From: Ehretia macrophylla
Lineage: Eukaryota > Streptophyta > Magnoliopsida > Boraginales > Ehretiaceae
Length of the DNA: 64,000 bases
Reading direction: 5' to 3'
Assembly (NCBI GenBank): GCA_037974665.1
Contig: CM075778.1
Location: forward strand, 13,195,001-13,259,000
The notes under the pieces are model-generated. The model had not been told where the DNA came from. It was given only the letters and a program-made list of their open reading frames with translations, and made no database searches. The position numbers and the translations under genes were made by a program. This document shows positions 1 through 12,059 of the stretch, one piece after another; the first letter of the stretch is position 1, and each line of letters begins with the position of its first letter.

Positions 1-1710
1 ATACCTTGATTTTCCCAACACGCCAAGCAAGGAAGGTGTACTCCGGACGTACCCCAGAACCTATGACCCGCCTCCCCAAGGAACTAGCGCCCAAACAAGA
101 GGGGGAATATGGACCATGGTAGTCAAGCGGGCCCGGCAAGCTCGATATCGCCGAAGCATCCTGATACTACCATGCCAAGGAATAGTTGCAACCTTCCGCA
201 ATCTCAACAGTTTAATCAGTGAATCACGTACCAAATATTATATCACATTTCACAGCAGTTTTCATAACAACATGATCTTACAACTCATATTCACATAAGT
301 GTCAATCCATGGCTATACATAATTAATGCCAATTATCACAAGTAATTTAGAGCTCACAATTCAAGACACATATATCACCCATCAATAATGTCTCATAGTG
401 CACAATTTAACCACAAGAACCAATAAGAGCACAAAATAATCAAGTTTAACAGTTTCAAAATTTTAGCATAAACTCATATTTGGAAACATAATTACCTAGG
501 TAAACGACCTAATATTAAACTGATTTTAACATTTATGTGAAGCTCTTCGAAAGTAGATAACTCTGGAATCAAACGAGACTCAATTCCGAGCTAAATGCAT
601 GAAGTTATGACTAAAACAATACAAGTGCGCAAAGCTGTCCAAATTGGTAACGGTTTCCATCACCCTATGGTTTTATTTTTTAGAGGCAATAAACAGAAGA
701 ACTAGCCTTTGCATCCTAAACAAAACTTGTCCCAAACTATGTCCTGTAAAATTTTCAGAATTTTTCAGGCAGTTTTACTAGGTCAAAAGTACCATGAAAT
801 TCGAACAAGCAAAACTGTCCAGTCTAGCTCAACTACAGAACCTCACTGATTTTAGCAATTTCGAGCAAGTAAATGATTTTTTTCTCAAATTTCATCCAAC
901 ATAAGAGTTGTTTCTCTAAAAGTCTATAATAACATGGGATTTTTCTAGATTTTTCCCACAAGGTTTACCTGCTCAAACAGTTTACACAATACAACTGCTA
1001 TAACAAAATCTTGCAAGCATGTAGACATCTAAACCTATATAATACATCAAATTCTTACCCAACAACACATATATATGTATTATAAACTTTTGAAAATCAG
1101 TTTTAAAAGGTCCCCTCACCTCAGGTCCTTGAGAGAAGATGATACTCCTTACAACAATTGCCAAAAGATTGACTTTGCTAGGTTAGTTGCTTGCTTGTTT
1201 TTTTTTTCTTCCTATCTCCTCCTCCTTCTTCTATTATTTTTCCAGATATTTGCTCTTCTTGTTTGCCTTCTTCAGCCGTGGGGTTGGTGGGTTGGTAGGT
1301 AGATATATGTTTTTATTTTAATTGTAAATCTTGGAGAAAAAGATAATAGTTTAGCTAATCTTTGTTTTACCCCTAACTTTATTTCTTGATTGCAATTGGG
1401 CCTAGCTTATTTTCTTCCTAAATCATTGAGGTCTAAGTGAGATTAAATAAACTACAACTCTAATTCTAAGCTTAATTTAGTGTCTAAAATAGTATTTTAG
1501 ATAATTACGCTTTAGCCCCTCAAGTCTTCAATAATTACTAAGTCTTCCAAAAGTTAATCTTTCAAATTCTAAATCCGATCTTATTCTAACTTGGTTTTCT
1601 AGCTTATTTCAAAAGTATATAACATATAAGTAAAACCTATATAATACTAGAATGCAAATAATTTCACATATACAACAATATTGCACATAGGTTCGGGACC
1701 GGGTCTCACA
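1..1710 (-). repeat. 3' LTR of gypsy1, cut by the window edge
   Basis: Positions 2-1397 match 7577-8970, for example the shared stretch around 116-300 versus 7686-7870. The LTR ends with CA at 1709-1710, directly before a pyrimidine run that is the polypurine tract on the element strand. About 990 bases of the LTR lie left of the window. Bases 1398-1710 (the U3 start) have no counterpart in the other LTR. Short open frames here (116-298, 1075-1302) are not genes. Confidence 0.85.
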
Positions 1711-1720
1711 TCCTCTCCCC
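1711..1720 (-). other. Polypurine tract of gypsy1
   Basis: TCCTCTCCCC on the plus strand is GGGGAGAGGA on the element strand, immediately before the 3' LTR. This is the expected site for plus-strand priming. Confidence 0.7.
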
Positions 1721-1748
1721 TTAAGAGAATTGCATCCTCGCAATTTAT

Positions 1749-3254
1749 TTACCTCATAAACAATTCTGGATATTGTTGTTCCATTTGATCCTTCCGCTCC
1801 CAGGTAGCTTCCTCAACTCCATGGTTATCCCATAAAATCTTGACCATAGGAATCTTCTTGGTCCTCAACTCCCGATCTTGTTCTTCTAATACTCGAACCG
1901 GCTTTTTTTTATAAGACAAGTTCTCCTGTAATTGTAACGGCTCCGACTCTAATATAAGTGAAGGATCAGGGTTATATTTCTCTAACATGGATACATGGAA
2001 CACATTGTGGAAATTTGAAGGATTTTGAGGTAACACCAACCGATAGGCCAACTTGCTGATTTTCTCTATTATTTCAAATGGTCCACCATATCTAGGGCTC
2101 AATTTACCACCCTTGCCATGTCGTACCAACCTTTTACTAGGAGAGAGCCTCATAACACCCAATCTCCAACCTCGAACTCCAAGTCCCATCTTCTTTTGTC
2201 GACATAGCTTTTCTGTCGGCTCTTAAGCCATAAGCATCATTTTCTTTATCAGATGCACCTTTTCTATCTTCTCTATGAGCTTAGGCAGCCAAGTGGGGTC
2301 TACAACCTTCTTTTCCCCAATTTTATCCCAGTATAATGGGGATCTACATTTTCTCCCGTACAAGGCTTCATAAGGAGCCATGCCAATCGTGTCCTGATAG
2401 CTGTTATTGTAAGCAAACTCAACCAACGACATATTTTTCTCCCAATTCTTCCCAAAATCTAACACATATGCTCGTAACATATCCTCTAATATTTGGATGG
2501 TCCTCTCCGACTGTCCATTCGTCTGAGGATGATAGTCAGTACTGAAACTCAACTTTGTACCCAAAGCAGCTTGTAATTTCTGCTAGAGCTTAGATGTGAA
2601 CTGAGGATCCCGATCTGACACAATACTAGTTGGCACACCATGCAATCTCACTATATGTCTTACATACAAGTCTGCCAGTTTCTCCACATCATCTTGTTTA
2701 CTCATGGGAATAAAATGTGTTGTCTTTGTCAAACGATCAACAAGAACCCATATAACATCATACCCCCGTGGAGATCTCGGCAAATCTGACACGAAATCCA
2801 TAGTCACATGCTCCCATATCCACTGTGGTATCTCCAAGGGTTGTAACAAACCTACCGGCCTCTGGTGTTCAGCTTTTACCTTTTGGCATGTCAAGCACCT
2901 AGCCACAAATCCCACAATCTCCCTTTTCATATCATATTACTAGAAATACTAGTTTAAATGTCGGTACATCTTGGTGCCTCCTGGGTGGATGTTGTACTTG
3001 GTGTTGTGAGCTTCTTCCAAGATCCTTCTCTTCAACTCGAGATCATTAGGCACACAGATCTGCGTTCGGAACCTCCACAGTCCATCAACTTGCCTCTTGA
3101 AATCCGGACTGTCATCTTTAATCTTTTGGAAATAGGGGTCCCGTTGTTGAGCTTTTTTAATTTCTGCTAGCCATGATGGCTGTACTTGTAAGCTAGTGAA
3201 TAAAACTCCATTTCTTGACAACCTCGGTTTCCACTGACAGGCTTCTTCAAGCAT
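1749..3254 (-). pseudogene. gypsy1 integrase with C-terminal chromodomain, broken
   Basis: The N-terminal HHCC zinc-binding region (about 3254-2860) shows HNTKYNIHPGG then CLTCQKVKAEHQ. The catalytic core follows (WVLVDRLTKTTHF, then DYHPQTNGQSERT near 2540). The last frame (2189-1749) has HNVFHVSMLEKY and a chromodomain-like tail with KILWDNHGVEEATWE. Integrase inserts element cDNA and the chromodomain is thought to steer it to chromatin. Stops lie near 2947 and 2583 and a frame change near 2220. The stop near 2583 replaces an expected Trp codon (TGG to TAG). Confidence 0.85.
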
Positions 3255-3421
3255 CTCCCACTCCTTTACCTCTATTTTTGCAATACTTGTCTTTCAGCTC
3301 AAGGTGTCCGCTACCACATTCGCCTTTCCAGGCACATAATTGATGGTACAGTTATAATCATCCAATAATTCCATCCATCTTCTCTGTCTCATGTTAAGCT
3401 CCTTTTGAGAAAATAGATACT

Positions 3422-4560
3422 TTAAACTTTTGTGGTCGGTGAACACCTCAAACTTACTACCCCACAAATAATGTCTCCACTTTTTAGAGCAAAAACTATC
3501 GCAGCCAATTCCAAATCATGGGTAGGATAATTTATCTCGTACGCCTTCAGCTTCCTGGAGGCATACGCAATCACCTGGCCATTTTGTATCAAAATGCAAC
3601 CCAAATCTTCCTTAGAGGCATCACTATAAATAACAATTCCCTGTGTCCCTTCCGGCAAAGCAAGAATAGGCGTGGAAATTAATCTATGTTTCAGCTCTTG
3701 GAAGCTACTCTCATACTTATCACCCCAAGTGAACCTCGTCCTTTTTTGAGTAAGTCTTGTGAAAGGTCCAGCAATCTTGGAGAAGTCCTTTACAAATCTC
3801 CGATAATACCCTACAAGACCAAGAAAACTTTGTACTTCTGTAACATTCTCCGGTTTCTTCCACGATAGCACCACTTCAACCTTAGCCGGATTAACTACAA
3901 TTCCTTGTTGGGAGATAATATGCCCCAAGAATGCCACCTACTATAACCAAAATTTACACTTGCTAAACTTGGCATATAATTGATGTTCCCGAAGTTTCTG
4001 TAATACCAAATGCAGATGTTGCTTATGCTCATCCTCAGACTTAGAGTAAACCAAGATATCATCAATAAAGAATACCACGAATTGGTCCAAATACGGCTGG
4101 AATACCCTATGCATCAGATCCATGAAAGTAGCAGGTGTGTTAGTCATTCCAAAAGGCATTACCATAAATTCAAAGTGCTCGTACTTGGTCCTGAAAACTG
4201 ATTTAGACACATCTTCTTCTTTGATCCGTAATTGGTAATAGCCTTGTCGTATATCAAATTTAGAGAAAATCTTGGCCCCCTGAAGTTGATCAAATAATTC
4301 ATCAATTTAAGGTAATGAATATTTGTTCTTGACAATTATCTGATTCAGCCCTCGGTAATTAATGCATAACCTCAAAGTCCCATCCTTCTTCTTCACAAAT
4401 AAGACAAGTACACCCCATGGGGATGAGCTAGGTTGTATAAACCCTTTTTTCAACAATACTTGTAATTGGATCTTCAATTCCTAAAGCTCTGTGGATGTCA
4501 TTCGGTAAGGAGCTCTTGATATCCACTGTGTACCCAGAAACACCTCAATCACAAAGTCAA
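3422..4560 (-). pseudogene. gypsy1 reverse transcriptase and RNase H, broken
   Basis: RT motifs are visible at 4210-3941: [15 protein letters not shown] followed by [10 protein letters not shown], the gypsy form of the YxDD active site. After a stop at about 3940 the frame continues through [16 protein letters not shown] into RNase H ([34 protein letters not shown]). Upstream (4220-4560) RT N-terminal sequence continues with stops. RT copies element RNA and RNase H removes the RNA strand. Not functional as read. Confidence 0.85.
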
Positions 4561-4564
4561 TCTC

Positions 4565-5155
4565 TCATTTTGGCGGTAACCCTAGCAATTCCTCAAGGAA
4601 CACATTTGCATATTCTTTTACCACCGGTACCTCCTTCAACTTAACTTTATCCGAAGGCTTGTTAATCAAGTAAGCCAAATACCCCTTACAAGCCTTTCTT
4701 ACCATCTTGACGGCCTTCGTAGCTGAGATGATTAGCTTACTAGGATGATTACCATTGTCCTTCACTTTGACAATAGGTTGTCCTGGCATATGAATTCTTA
4801 CATTTTTTGTCCAACAATCTAGCTGTGCATGATGCTTAGATAACCAGTTCATCCCTAAGATAACGTCACAACCTTGAAAGGGGAATACCATAAGGTTGGC
4901 TAGAAATTACTTCCCTTTTATTTGTACTTTACTGGCTTTACAAACAGAGTTAGTGATAAACTTGGAACCCATAGGAGTACTAACTTCCACTTTATATGAT
5001 AACAGTTCAGCTTGCAAATTCATACATTGCACAGATAGGGGAGTTATGAATGAATGTGTAGCACCAGTATTAATTAACACTTTAACCAGTTGATTTGAAA
5101 TAAGAAAAATACCTTCCACAACTGCTACCTCATTCGGAAGCTCTTTTTGATCCAC
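4565..5155 (-). pseudogene. gypsy1 aspartic protease, catalytic Asp lost
   Basis: The motif LINTGATHSFI near 5090-5060 is the retroviral-type protease active site, normally D-T/S-G. Here the catalytic Asp reads Asn (AAT, one G-to-A change from GAT), so the protease should be dead. The second part (4891-4565) has VILGMNWL, the usual downstream motif of gypsy proteases. A stop near 4895 separates the halves. Confidence 0.8.
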
Positions 5156-5306
5156 CGTATAGACTCAAGCTAGAACCCTCTGGGTTGGAGCATTGCTTGC
5201 GGGTCTTCCTTGAGCCACCCTACCTGTAGTTTATCCCTGACCTCCTTGTCACCTCGGGGCAATCTTTCACTTTGTGTTGGTCACTCACGCACTTCATACA
5301 CTTTTT

Positions 5307-6283
5307 CTATCTCTTTCCAACATTGGGCCTCGGTATGCCCCTTCTTATTACAAAATCCACAAATAACAGCCTTGGAAGTGGCAGTTGTACTTGTCGGTCT
5401 ACGTACTGATGAGGCCACGGATGCGTTAGGTTGCGATCTAGGAGCAGCTGGCTTATACTAACTTTGACTGGCCTGGCTCTGGGTCTGATATGACCTCTAC
5501 TAAGTCTGGGATACAAACGGCCTCTTATTTTGTTGATTGGCCCCAACTCTTGTCTTCAACTTCCTCTTTTTTACTCGAGTAGCTGCATCAACCACATCAG
5601 CATAAACAGTAAACCGATGTGATAATAGATGGTCCTGTATCTCTTATCTCAACCCTCACAAAAACTCTAATTCTCGGACTTGACGGATGGACCAATTCTT
5701 GTACATATTGGGACAATTTGTTGAGGCAAGCTTCGTATTGCACCACAGTCATATTCCCCTGCCAGAGGGTCATAAACTCTTTTTTCTGCCTTTCCTGAGC
5801 AACCTCCGGAATATAGTTGTCTTTAAAAGACCTCACAAAATTCGCCCAGATATAAGGGATACGCTGGGCATCCCACTGCAGCTTCATCATTCTCCACCAC
5901 GGTTGTGCATCCCCTCTCAGCAAAAAAGATAAAAATGAGACCTTCTACTCATCAGTATAGTTAAGGACTTCATAAATATTCTCAACCTCTTGAAGCCACT
6001 TCTCGGATTTTTCATCATCTAGTTCACCATAGAATTTTGTCGGCCCATATCTTAGGAATGCCTGCAACATATCATTCATTCCATTTTTGTTCCCTCTGTT
6101 GCTACTACCCACACTGCTACTGTTGTTACTCCTCACACCTCCTCTTGCTTGCTGCTCCAAAACTTGAGCTATTCTATCCATAGTAGCAACCATATGGTTA
6201 ATAACCAGATCCCTAGTATGAGTTTGAGCTGCACCCTCTGTCCCTTGGGTCTTACCACTGGTCCTCAATCCATCTCTAGCCAT
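5307..6283 (-). pseudogene. gypsy1 Gag with CCHC zinc knuckle, broken
   Basis: The Gag start is the ATG at 6283. The retrotransposon-gag core follows in the same frame across one stop near 5942 (context E-stop-K, typically EQK, so probably CAG to TAG): FLLRGDAQPWWRMM, then KKEFMTLWQGNMTVVQYE. A zinc knuckle at about 5370-5311 reads C-GF-C-NKKG-H-TEAQ-C, a perfect CX2CX4HX4C, in another frame. Gag forms the particle that packages element RNA. Confidence 0.85.
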
Positions 6284-6566
6284 CTATAAATAAAACAGTC
6301 TTCCAAGGTTATAACGTTAACATACATGCCATATATATTAACGATATATGTTCCTTATCACTATATATATAAAAAAGTTAAGTCCTAATATATATATCTT
6401 GCACACATTGTCTAGGCTTAGGCAAATTAACACTTAAACATAGAAGGCACATAAGATTCACATATTGCATATAAGTCATTTAATACACATAAGCACCCAA
6501 AACACATTATACTTGAAGACCTCTACCTATCTACCCGAGGGTTATAACCCAGCTTACGCTTATTAT
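6284..6566 (-). other. Noncoding leader of gypsy1
   Basis: AT-rich sequence between the PBS and the Gag start, containing short TATATA runs. It is a normal untranslated leader; I see no gene. Confidence 0.6.
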
Positions 6567-6578
6567 GCTCTGATACCA
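6567..6578 (-). other. Primer-binding site of gypsy1 (tRNA-iMet type)
   Basis: The element strand reads TGGTATCAGAGC, the classic complement of the plant initiator tRNA-Met 3' end. It sits seven bases inside the 5' LTR, whose terminal TG on the plus strand is at 6586. Confidence 0.9.
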
Positions 6579-6585
6579 CTAAAGT

Positions 6586-8970
6586 TGTCATGCCCTAACC
6601 CAACCTAAGAGAAGATTAAGTTCGAGTGTAACTGAAAATCGGACCGAGTCTCCTCTATTTCTCGGACATTACAGTTCTTCACATGCAAGGTAAAAGTCCA
6701 TAACCAATCCAATATATCCAACACAAACCACCAATCACCCACAACTAATATACCAAGTCAACTTCAAGCAACTCAATTCATCAGCTATCTATAATATTAT
6801 AACTGGCTTAGCTTCTATTAAAAATAACACAACTAACTTCTATTTATAACATTAAAGCTAGTTATCATTAGCTGTCCTTGTAGTTCAAAACTTAACCTTC
6901 CATCATGCAGCCAACGGCAAAAAACAAAATTAACTAGATGAAATACTTATATATGAGTTTAACTTAGCCTCAAAATAGAATACTAACTATATACAATAGG
7001 CCTAAGTTAAACCTATATACAAGTACCTAGCATATTACTACGAAGTTTGATTTAAAGTCAAATACATCATTCTGGTTTCACAATATCACAATCATAGCCA
7101 ACATTTTCAGTCTTGATCCACGCAAACAATTCCCGTTCACAGTAAACAGAAATCGGTTTCATCACATGCATGAACATCCTCATCAACCTAGTTAACACAA
7201 CCTGATTCATTTTCACTTGAAAGGGGAACATAAAACGGGGTGAGCTTACAATCACATAAGCTCAGCGAATGGGGAGAAGGGGAAGGGTTTTTGAAACGAT
7301 TTTCCGCTTTGAAAACCTGTTTGAAAACTAGTGAATGCGATGCAGATAGTAACCACAGTTGGAAGCAAAAATAGAACAGCAAACCTACTCCCCGAGAGAC
7401 TAATGCCCAAGCGAGAGTACTAATTTACATAAGAACATTCATGGGATATAGAGTTAAACATATTAACAAGTAATCAACTTTACTCCTTGGACCTCCAGGG
7501 ACCAAGCAAGAGTAGGAAAAGGATACAAACGCACGAACATTTATCTGAGGTGGCCAGTCTCGTATCATCGATCAACACCTTGATTTTCCCAACATGCCAA
7601 ACAATGAGGGTGTACTCTGGATGTACCCCATAACCTACGACCCACCTCCCCAAGGAATTGACACCCAAATGAGAGGGAAAATGTGGACCATGATGGTCAA
7701 GCGGGCCCGGCAAGCCCGATACCGCCCGGGCGTCCTGATACTACCATGCCAAGGAATGGTTGCAACCTTCCGCAATCTCAACAGTTTAATCAGTGAATCA
7801 CGTACCAAATATTATATCACGTTTCACGACAAGTTTCATAACAACATGATCTTACAACTAATATTAACATAAGTGTCAACCCATGACTATTCATAATTAA
7901 TGGCAATTATAACAAATAATTAAGAGCTCATAATTCAAGACACATATATCACCTATCAATAATGTCTCACAGTGCACAATTTAACCACAAGAACAAATAA
8001 AAGCACAAGATAATCAAGTTTAACAGTTTTAAAATTTTAGTAGTAACTCAAATTTGACAGCATAATTACTTTGGTAAACGACCTCTTATTAAATTTATTT
8101 TAACATGTATATGAAGCTCTTCGAAAGTAGATAACTCTGGAATCAAACGGGACTCAATTCCGAGCTAAATTCATGAAGTTATGACTAAAACAATACAAGT
8201 GTGCAAAGTTGTCCAGATTGGTCGATTTATGTCACCCTATGGTTTTTATTTTTTTAGAGGACATAACAGAAGAACTAGCCTTTCCATCCTAAACAAAACT
8301 TGTCTCAAACTAACCAAACTATGTCTTGTAAAATTTTCAGAATTTTTCAAGTAGTTTTACTAGGTCAAAAGCACCATAAAATTTGAACAAGCAAAACTGT
8401 CCAGTCCAGCTCAGCTATAGAACCTCACGGATTTTAGTAAAGTCGAGCAAGTAAACAATTTTTCCTCAAATTTCATCCAACATAAGAGTTGGTCCTTTAA
8501 CAGTCTAAATTAACATGGGAGTGTTCCAGATTTTTCCCACAAGGTTTACTTACTCAAACAGTTTATACAATACAACTACTATAACAAAATTCTGCAAGCA
8601 TGTAGGCATCTAAACTTGTATAATACATCAAATTCTTTCCCAACAACACATATATATGCATTATAAACTTCTGAAATCAGTTTTAAAAGGTCCCCTCACC
8701 TCAGGTCCTTGAGAGAAGATGATACTCCTTACAACAATTGCCAAAAGATTGACTTTGCTAGGCTAGTTGATTGTTTTTTTTTCCTATCTCCTCTTTCTTC
8801 TTCTATTATTTTTCCATATTTTTGCTCTTCTTGTTTGCCTTCTTCAGCCGTGGGGTTGGTGGGTTGGTAGGTAGATATATGTTTTTATTTTAATTGTAAA
8901 TCTTGGAGAAAAAGATAATAGTTTAGCTAATCTTAGTTTTACCCCTAACTTTATTTCTTGATTGCAATTG
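6586..8970 (-). repeat. 5' LTR of gypsy1, U3 end missing
   Basis: It begins (plus-strand view) TGTCATGCCC and matches the left LTR until about 8970, where the two diverge after TTGATTGCAATTG. The remaining ~310 bases of U3 present at 1398-1710 are absent and replaced by an inverted LTR end. The contained frames (7067-7872) are LTR sequence and not genes. Confidence 0.8.
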
Positions 8971-9397
8971 GTCCTAAGAGAAGTTCAAGTGTTTCTTTGG
9001 ATGCTTGTAGCTTGTGGTCGATTGCTTAGCTTTTGTGAATTGTATGAAGACATGGACTTGTGTTTGTAATCTATATTGAGATTTTAATGCCTTGTATGTA
9101 TTTCATATGTCAAGAGTTGTAATTAAAGTTAAATAGTCATCTAACTGGAATGCTTGTATGATTAACTTTTGCCATATGAAAAACTAGGAATGTTTTAATT
9201 ACTAATAGAAAATGGAACTTTATTTGTGTTGTGGCCTTGTTGTGGTTATTTTCTTCTGCATGCAGGTTGTGGTTTGGCCTAGAAACAGGGGAGACTCAGT
9301 CCGTTTTCTCTCGTTTTTAAGCCCAGGGTTAGGGTCGGGTTAATGCTAGTAAAGAAAGTAAGGGTCCTGATACCGTGAGGGATCAGGGCGTTACAAC
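8971..9397 (+). repeat. LTR 3'-end fragment in opposite orientation
   Basis: Its end (AGGGCGTTACA at about 9387-9397) and the GGGGAGACTCAGTCCGTTTT stretch near 9287 are the reverse complement of the U5 ends of the LTRs at 6586 and 23221, which carry GGAC(C/G)GAGTCTCCTCT. It is therefore the U5 end of a related gypsy LTR in plus orientation. No PBS follows; copia sequence starts at once at 9398, so this was a 3' or solo LTR inserted in the copia and later truncated on its left side. Confidence 0.65.
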
Positions 9398-10401
9398 TTA
9401 AGGATATGTTTTACTGCCATCCAGTGCTCTTCACCTCGATTGGATTAATATCTGCTCGTAACGCTTATAGCATATGTAATATCAGACCGTGTACATAGCA
9501 TAACATACATGAGACTGCCTATGGTTGAAGCATAAAGCACACGATCCATACGTTGCCTATCTTCATTAGATTTAAGAGACATTTCCTTAGAAAGATGTAT
9601 ACCATGCCGCTTAGGCAGAAGACCTTTCTTAGAACTCTCCATCTTGAACTTCTTCAAGATCCGTTCTATGTATGTACTTTGAGACAAACCAATTAATATA
9701 TTCGTTCTATCTTTATAGACATGAATTTCCAATATGTAAGAGGCTTCTTCTAAGTCTTTCATGGAGAATTTGCTATTTAACCAGACTGTAGTAGATATCA
9801 TATGCCCAGTATCATTTCCCATTATCAGAATGTCATCAACATACAAGATCGGGAAAGTGGTCGCACTCCCATTAACTTTCTTATAAACACAAGGTTCATC
9901 TTCATTTCTGATGAATTCAAACTCTTTGATTTCATCATTAAATCTGATGTTCCAAGAACACGAAGCTTGCTTTAGACCATAGATTGATCTTTTAAGCTTA
10001 CATACTTGATTACAATTGGAGTTAAAACCCTCGAGCTGCTCCATATAAATATCTTCATCAAAATAACCATTCAGGAATGCAGTTTTAACATTCATTTGTC
10101 AGATATCATAATCATAGTATGCAGCAATAGCAAGCATAACGCGAATGGATTTAAGCATGGCAACTGGTGAAAAGGTTTTGTTATAATCAATACCTTGTTT
10201 TTTACGATAGCCTTTCACAACAAGCCTTGCTTTATATGTCTCTACATTTTTTTTTTGATTATATATATACGTCTCTACATTTCCATCAACTCCAAGTTTC
10301 TTTTTGAAAACCCATTTGCAACCTATAGGTACAATACCTTCAAGCGGGTCTACCAAGGTCCATACATCATTGGAGTACATGGAATTCATTTCGACTTGCA
10401 T
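9398..10401 (-). pseudogene. copia A reverse transcriptase, 3' truncated
   Basis: Ty1/copia RT motifs in order on the minus strand: PIGCKWVFKKKLG, ARLVVKGY, the TFSPVA region, NVKTAFLNGYFDEDIYMEQ, IYGLKQAS, the active site LYVDDILIMGND near 9840, and SLMYVMLCTRSDITYA near 9490. A stop near 10098 and a microsatellite-like insertion near 10250 break it. The coding sequence stops abruptly at 9398 against the inverted gypsy LTR fragment, so RNase H and the 3' LTR are missing here. Confidence 0.85.
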
Positions 10402-10808
10402 TGCCTACTTCCATTTCTCAGAATTGATATCCCATATTACTTCCTCATAAGTAGCAGGATCATCCACATGATCACTATCCCTTACCACAAACAGCTTTTG
10501 TGCCTCCTCAAGAAGATACCCCTATCATTCTGAAGAATATGATACTCCATTTGATCTGCGAGAAGCCTGCGTGATGACTCGTTATGGACTTTATTGAACT
10601 AGTTCAGGATCCTAATTTGGGTCAGTTTGTGGTTCAAAGGACTCTTCTTCAATTCTTATTTTCCTCTCACTGCCTCCTTCTTGAATAAACTCCTTTTCAA
10701 GAAATACAGCATCACGACTAATCAAAATCTTTTGATCATCGGGAAAATAGAAATAATACCCCTTAGTCTCTTTAGGGTACCCAATAAATCTTCCTTTATC
10801 AGATCTAC

Positions 10809-11485
10809 TTACTCGTCCATCTTATGTTTCTTCACATAAGACGAAAAGCCCCAAATCTTAATGTGATTAAGACTCAGTTTTCTACCAACCCATAACTTAT
10901 ACGGTGTAGTAGGAACGACTTTAGTCAAAACTCTGTTCAACAAGTAAATTTCCATAAGAAGTGCATACCCCCACAATGAAATTGGAAGATCAATGTAATT
11001 AATCATATATCGTACCATATCCAACAATGTATGATTCCTACATTCAGATACTCCGTTCAATTGTAGTGTAGCAGGTGGAGTGATTTGTGAAGTTATTCCG
11101 AATTGTTTGAGATATTCGAGAAATTCAGTACTTAAGTATTCACCTCAATGATCAGATTGTAGGGTCTTAATAGTTTTTCCCAATTGGTTTTCTACTTCAG
11201 CCTTAAACTCTTTGAACTTTTCAAAGACCTCAAACTTATACTTCATCAAGTATACATAACCATAACATGAATAGTTTCGGTAAAAGTTATAAAGTAATGA
11301 TAACCACCGCGAGCCGTTTCTATAAATGGTCCACAAACATCACTATATATTAATGCTAACAATTCAGTGGCTCTTATACCTTGTCCAATAAAATGTGACT
11401 TAGTCATTTTTTCGAGAATGCAAGACTCACATGTAAGGCTGGGTTCACATCCCAATGAATCAATTAATTCATTCTGATCACCCAT
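10809..11485 (-). pseudogene. copia A integrase core, frameshifted
   Basis: Fragments of the Ty1/copia integrase: CESCILEKMTKSHF (zinc-binding part), YSDVCGPFIETARGGYHYF, KFKEFKAEVENQLGKTIKTL then an SDH that replaces the usual SDRG, and NGVSECRNHTLLDMVRYM with LWGYALLMEIYLLNR. At least three frames are used. The same regions occur with close similarity in copia B on the opposite strand (18505-19005). Confidence 0.8.
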
Positions 11486-11988
11486 GTTAATCTTTTCTCG
11501 TTAATATGACCTAGTCTTAAGTGCCACAATTGTTTTGCATTAATTTGAATATCTCTAGGACACTTCCCGTTTGAAGCAGTGGTCGAATTAACATGCATAC
11601 ACTCATTTTCATCTAGATGATAAAGTCCATTCACCAAAATAGCTGAGCCAATATATTCATTACAATAATAAATATTACAACTCTTGTTCGAAAATGAAAA
11701 TTCACAATTTTCACAAATAAGTTTAAGAATAGATACAATATTCCTAACGGCACTTGGAACAAACAAAACATCAGACAGATGTAAAACATGTCTTGTAGGC
11801 AAATGCATATCCATGTTTCCTTTGGCTATAATATTTGCCCCGTTACGAACCTTCAAAACAATTTCATGCTTCCCAAGTGTCACCTTGTCATTTAAACTCT
11901 GTAAAGACATACAAACATGAGTTGTAGTACCCGAGTCTAAGATCCAAGATAGATAAGCCTGACTAATAGAAAAATTAGTCTCATTCAC
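11464..11988 (-). pseudogene. copia A protease and GAG-pre-integrase region
   Basis: WILDSGTTTHVC holds the copia protease active-site triad DSG with the ATTHVC-like context. About 130 residues later LWHLRLGHINEKRL is the GAG-pre-integrase HxxxH motif. A duplicated patch lies just upstream: CATACAAACATGAGTTG occurs at 11906-11923 and again at 12021-12038. Confidence 0.8.
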
Positions 11989-12059
11989 AGACTTAAAAGA
12001 AATTAGTCTAATTCACAGACATACAAACATGAGTTGCAGAACCAGCTTGCTGCCCCATC

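Larger units (their letters stand above)
1..8970 (-). mobile_element. Ty3/gypsy chromovirus, decayed, minus strand (gypsy1)
   Basis: Read on the minus strand, the order is 5' LTR, PBS, Gag, zinc knuckle, protease, RT, RNase H, integrase, chromodomain, polypurine tract and 3' LTR, the canonical Ty3/gypsy order. The chromodomain after integrase makes it a chromovirus; long LTRs and the HNVFHVS motif fit the Tekay/Del group, which is an inference. All genes carry stops or frameshifts. The 3' LTR runs off the left edge of the window, so the far target duplication cannot be checked. The 5' LTR lacks its first ~310 bases compared with the 3' LTR. Confidence 0.9.
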
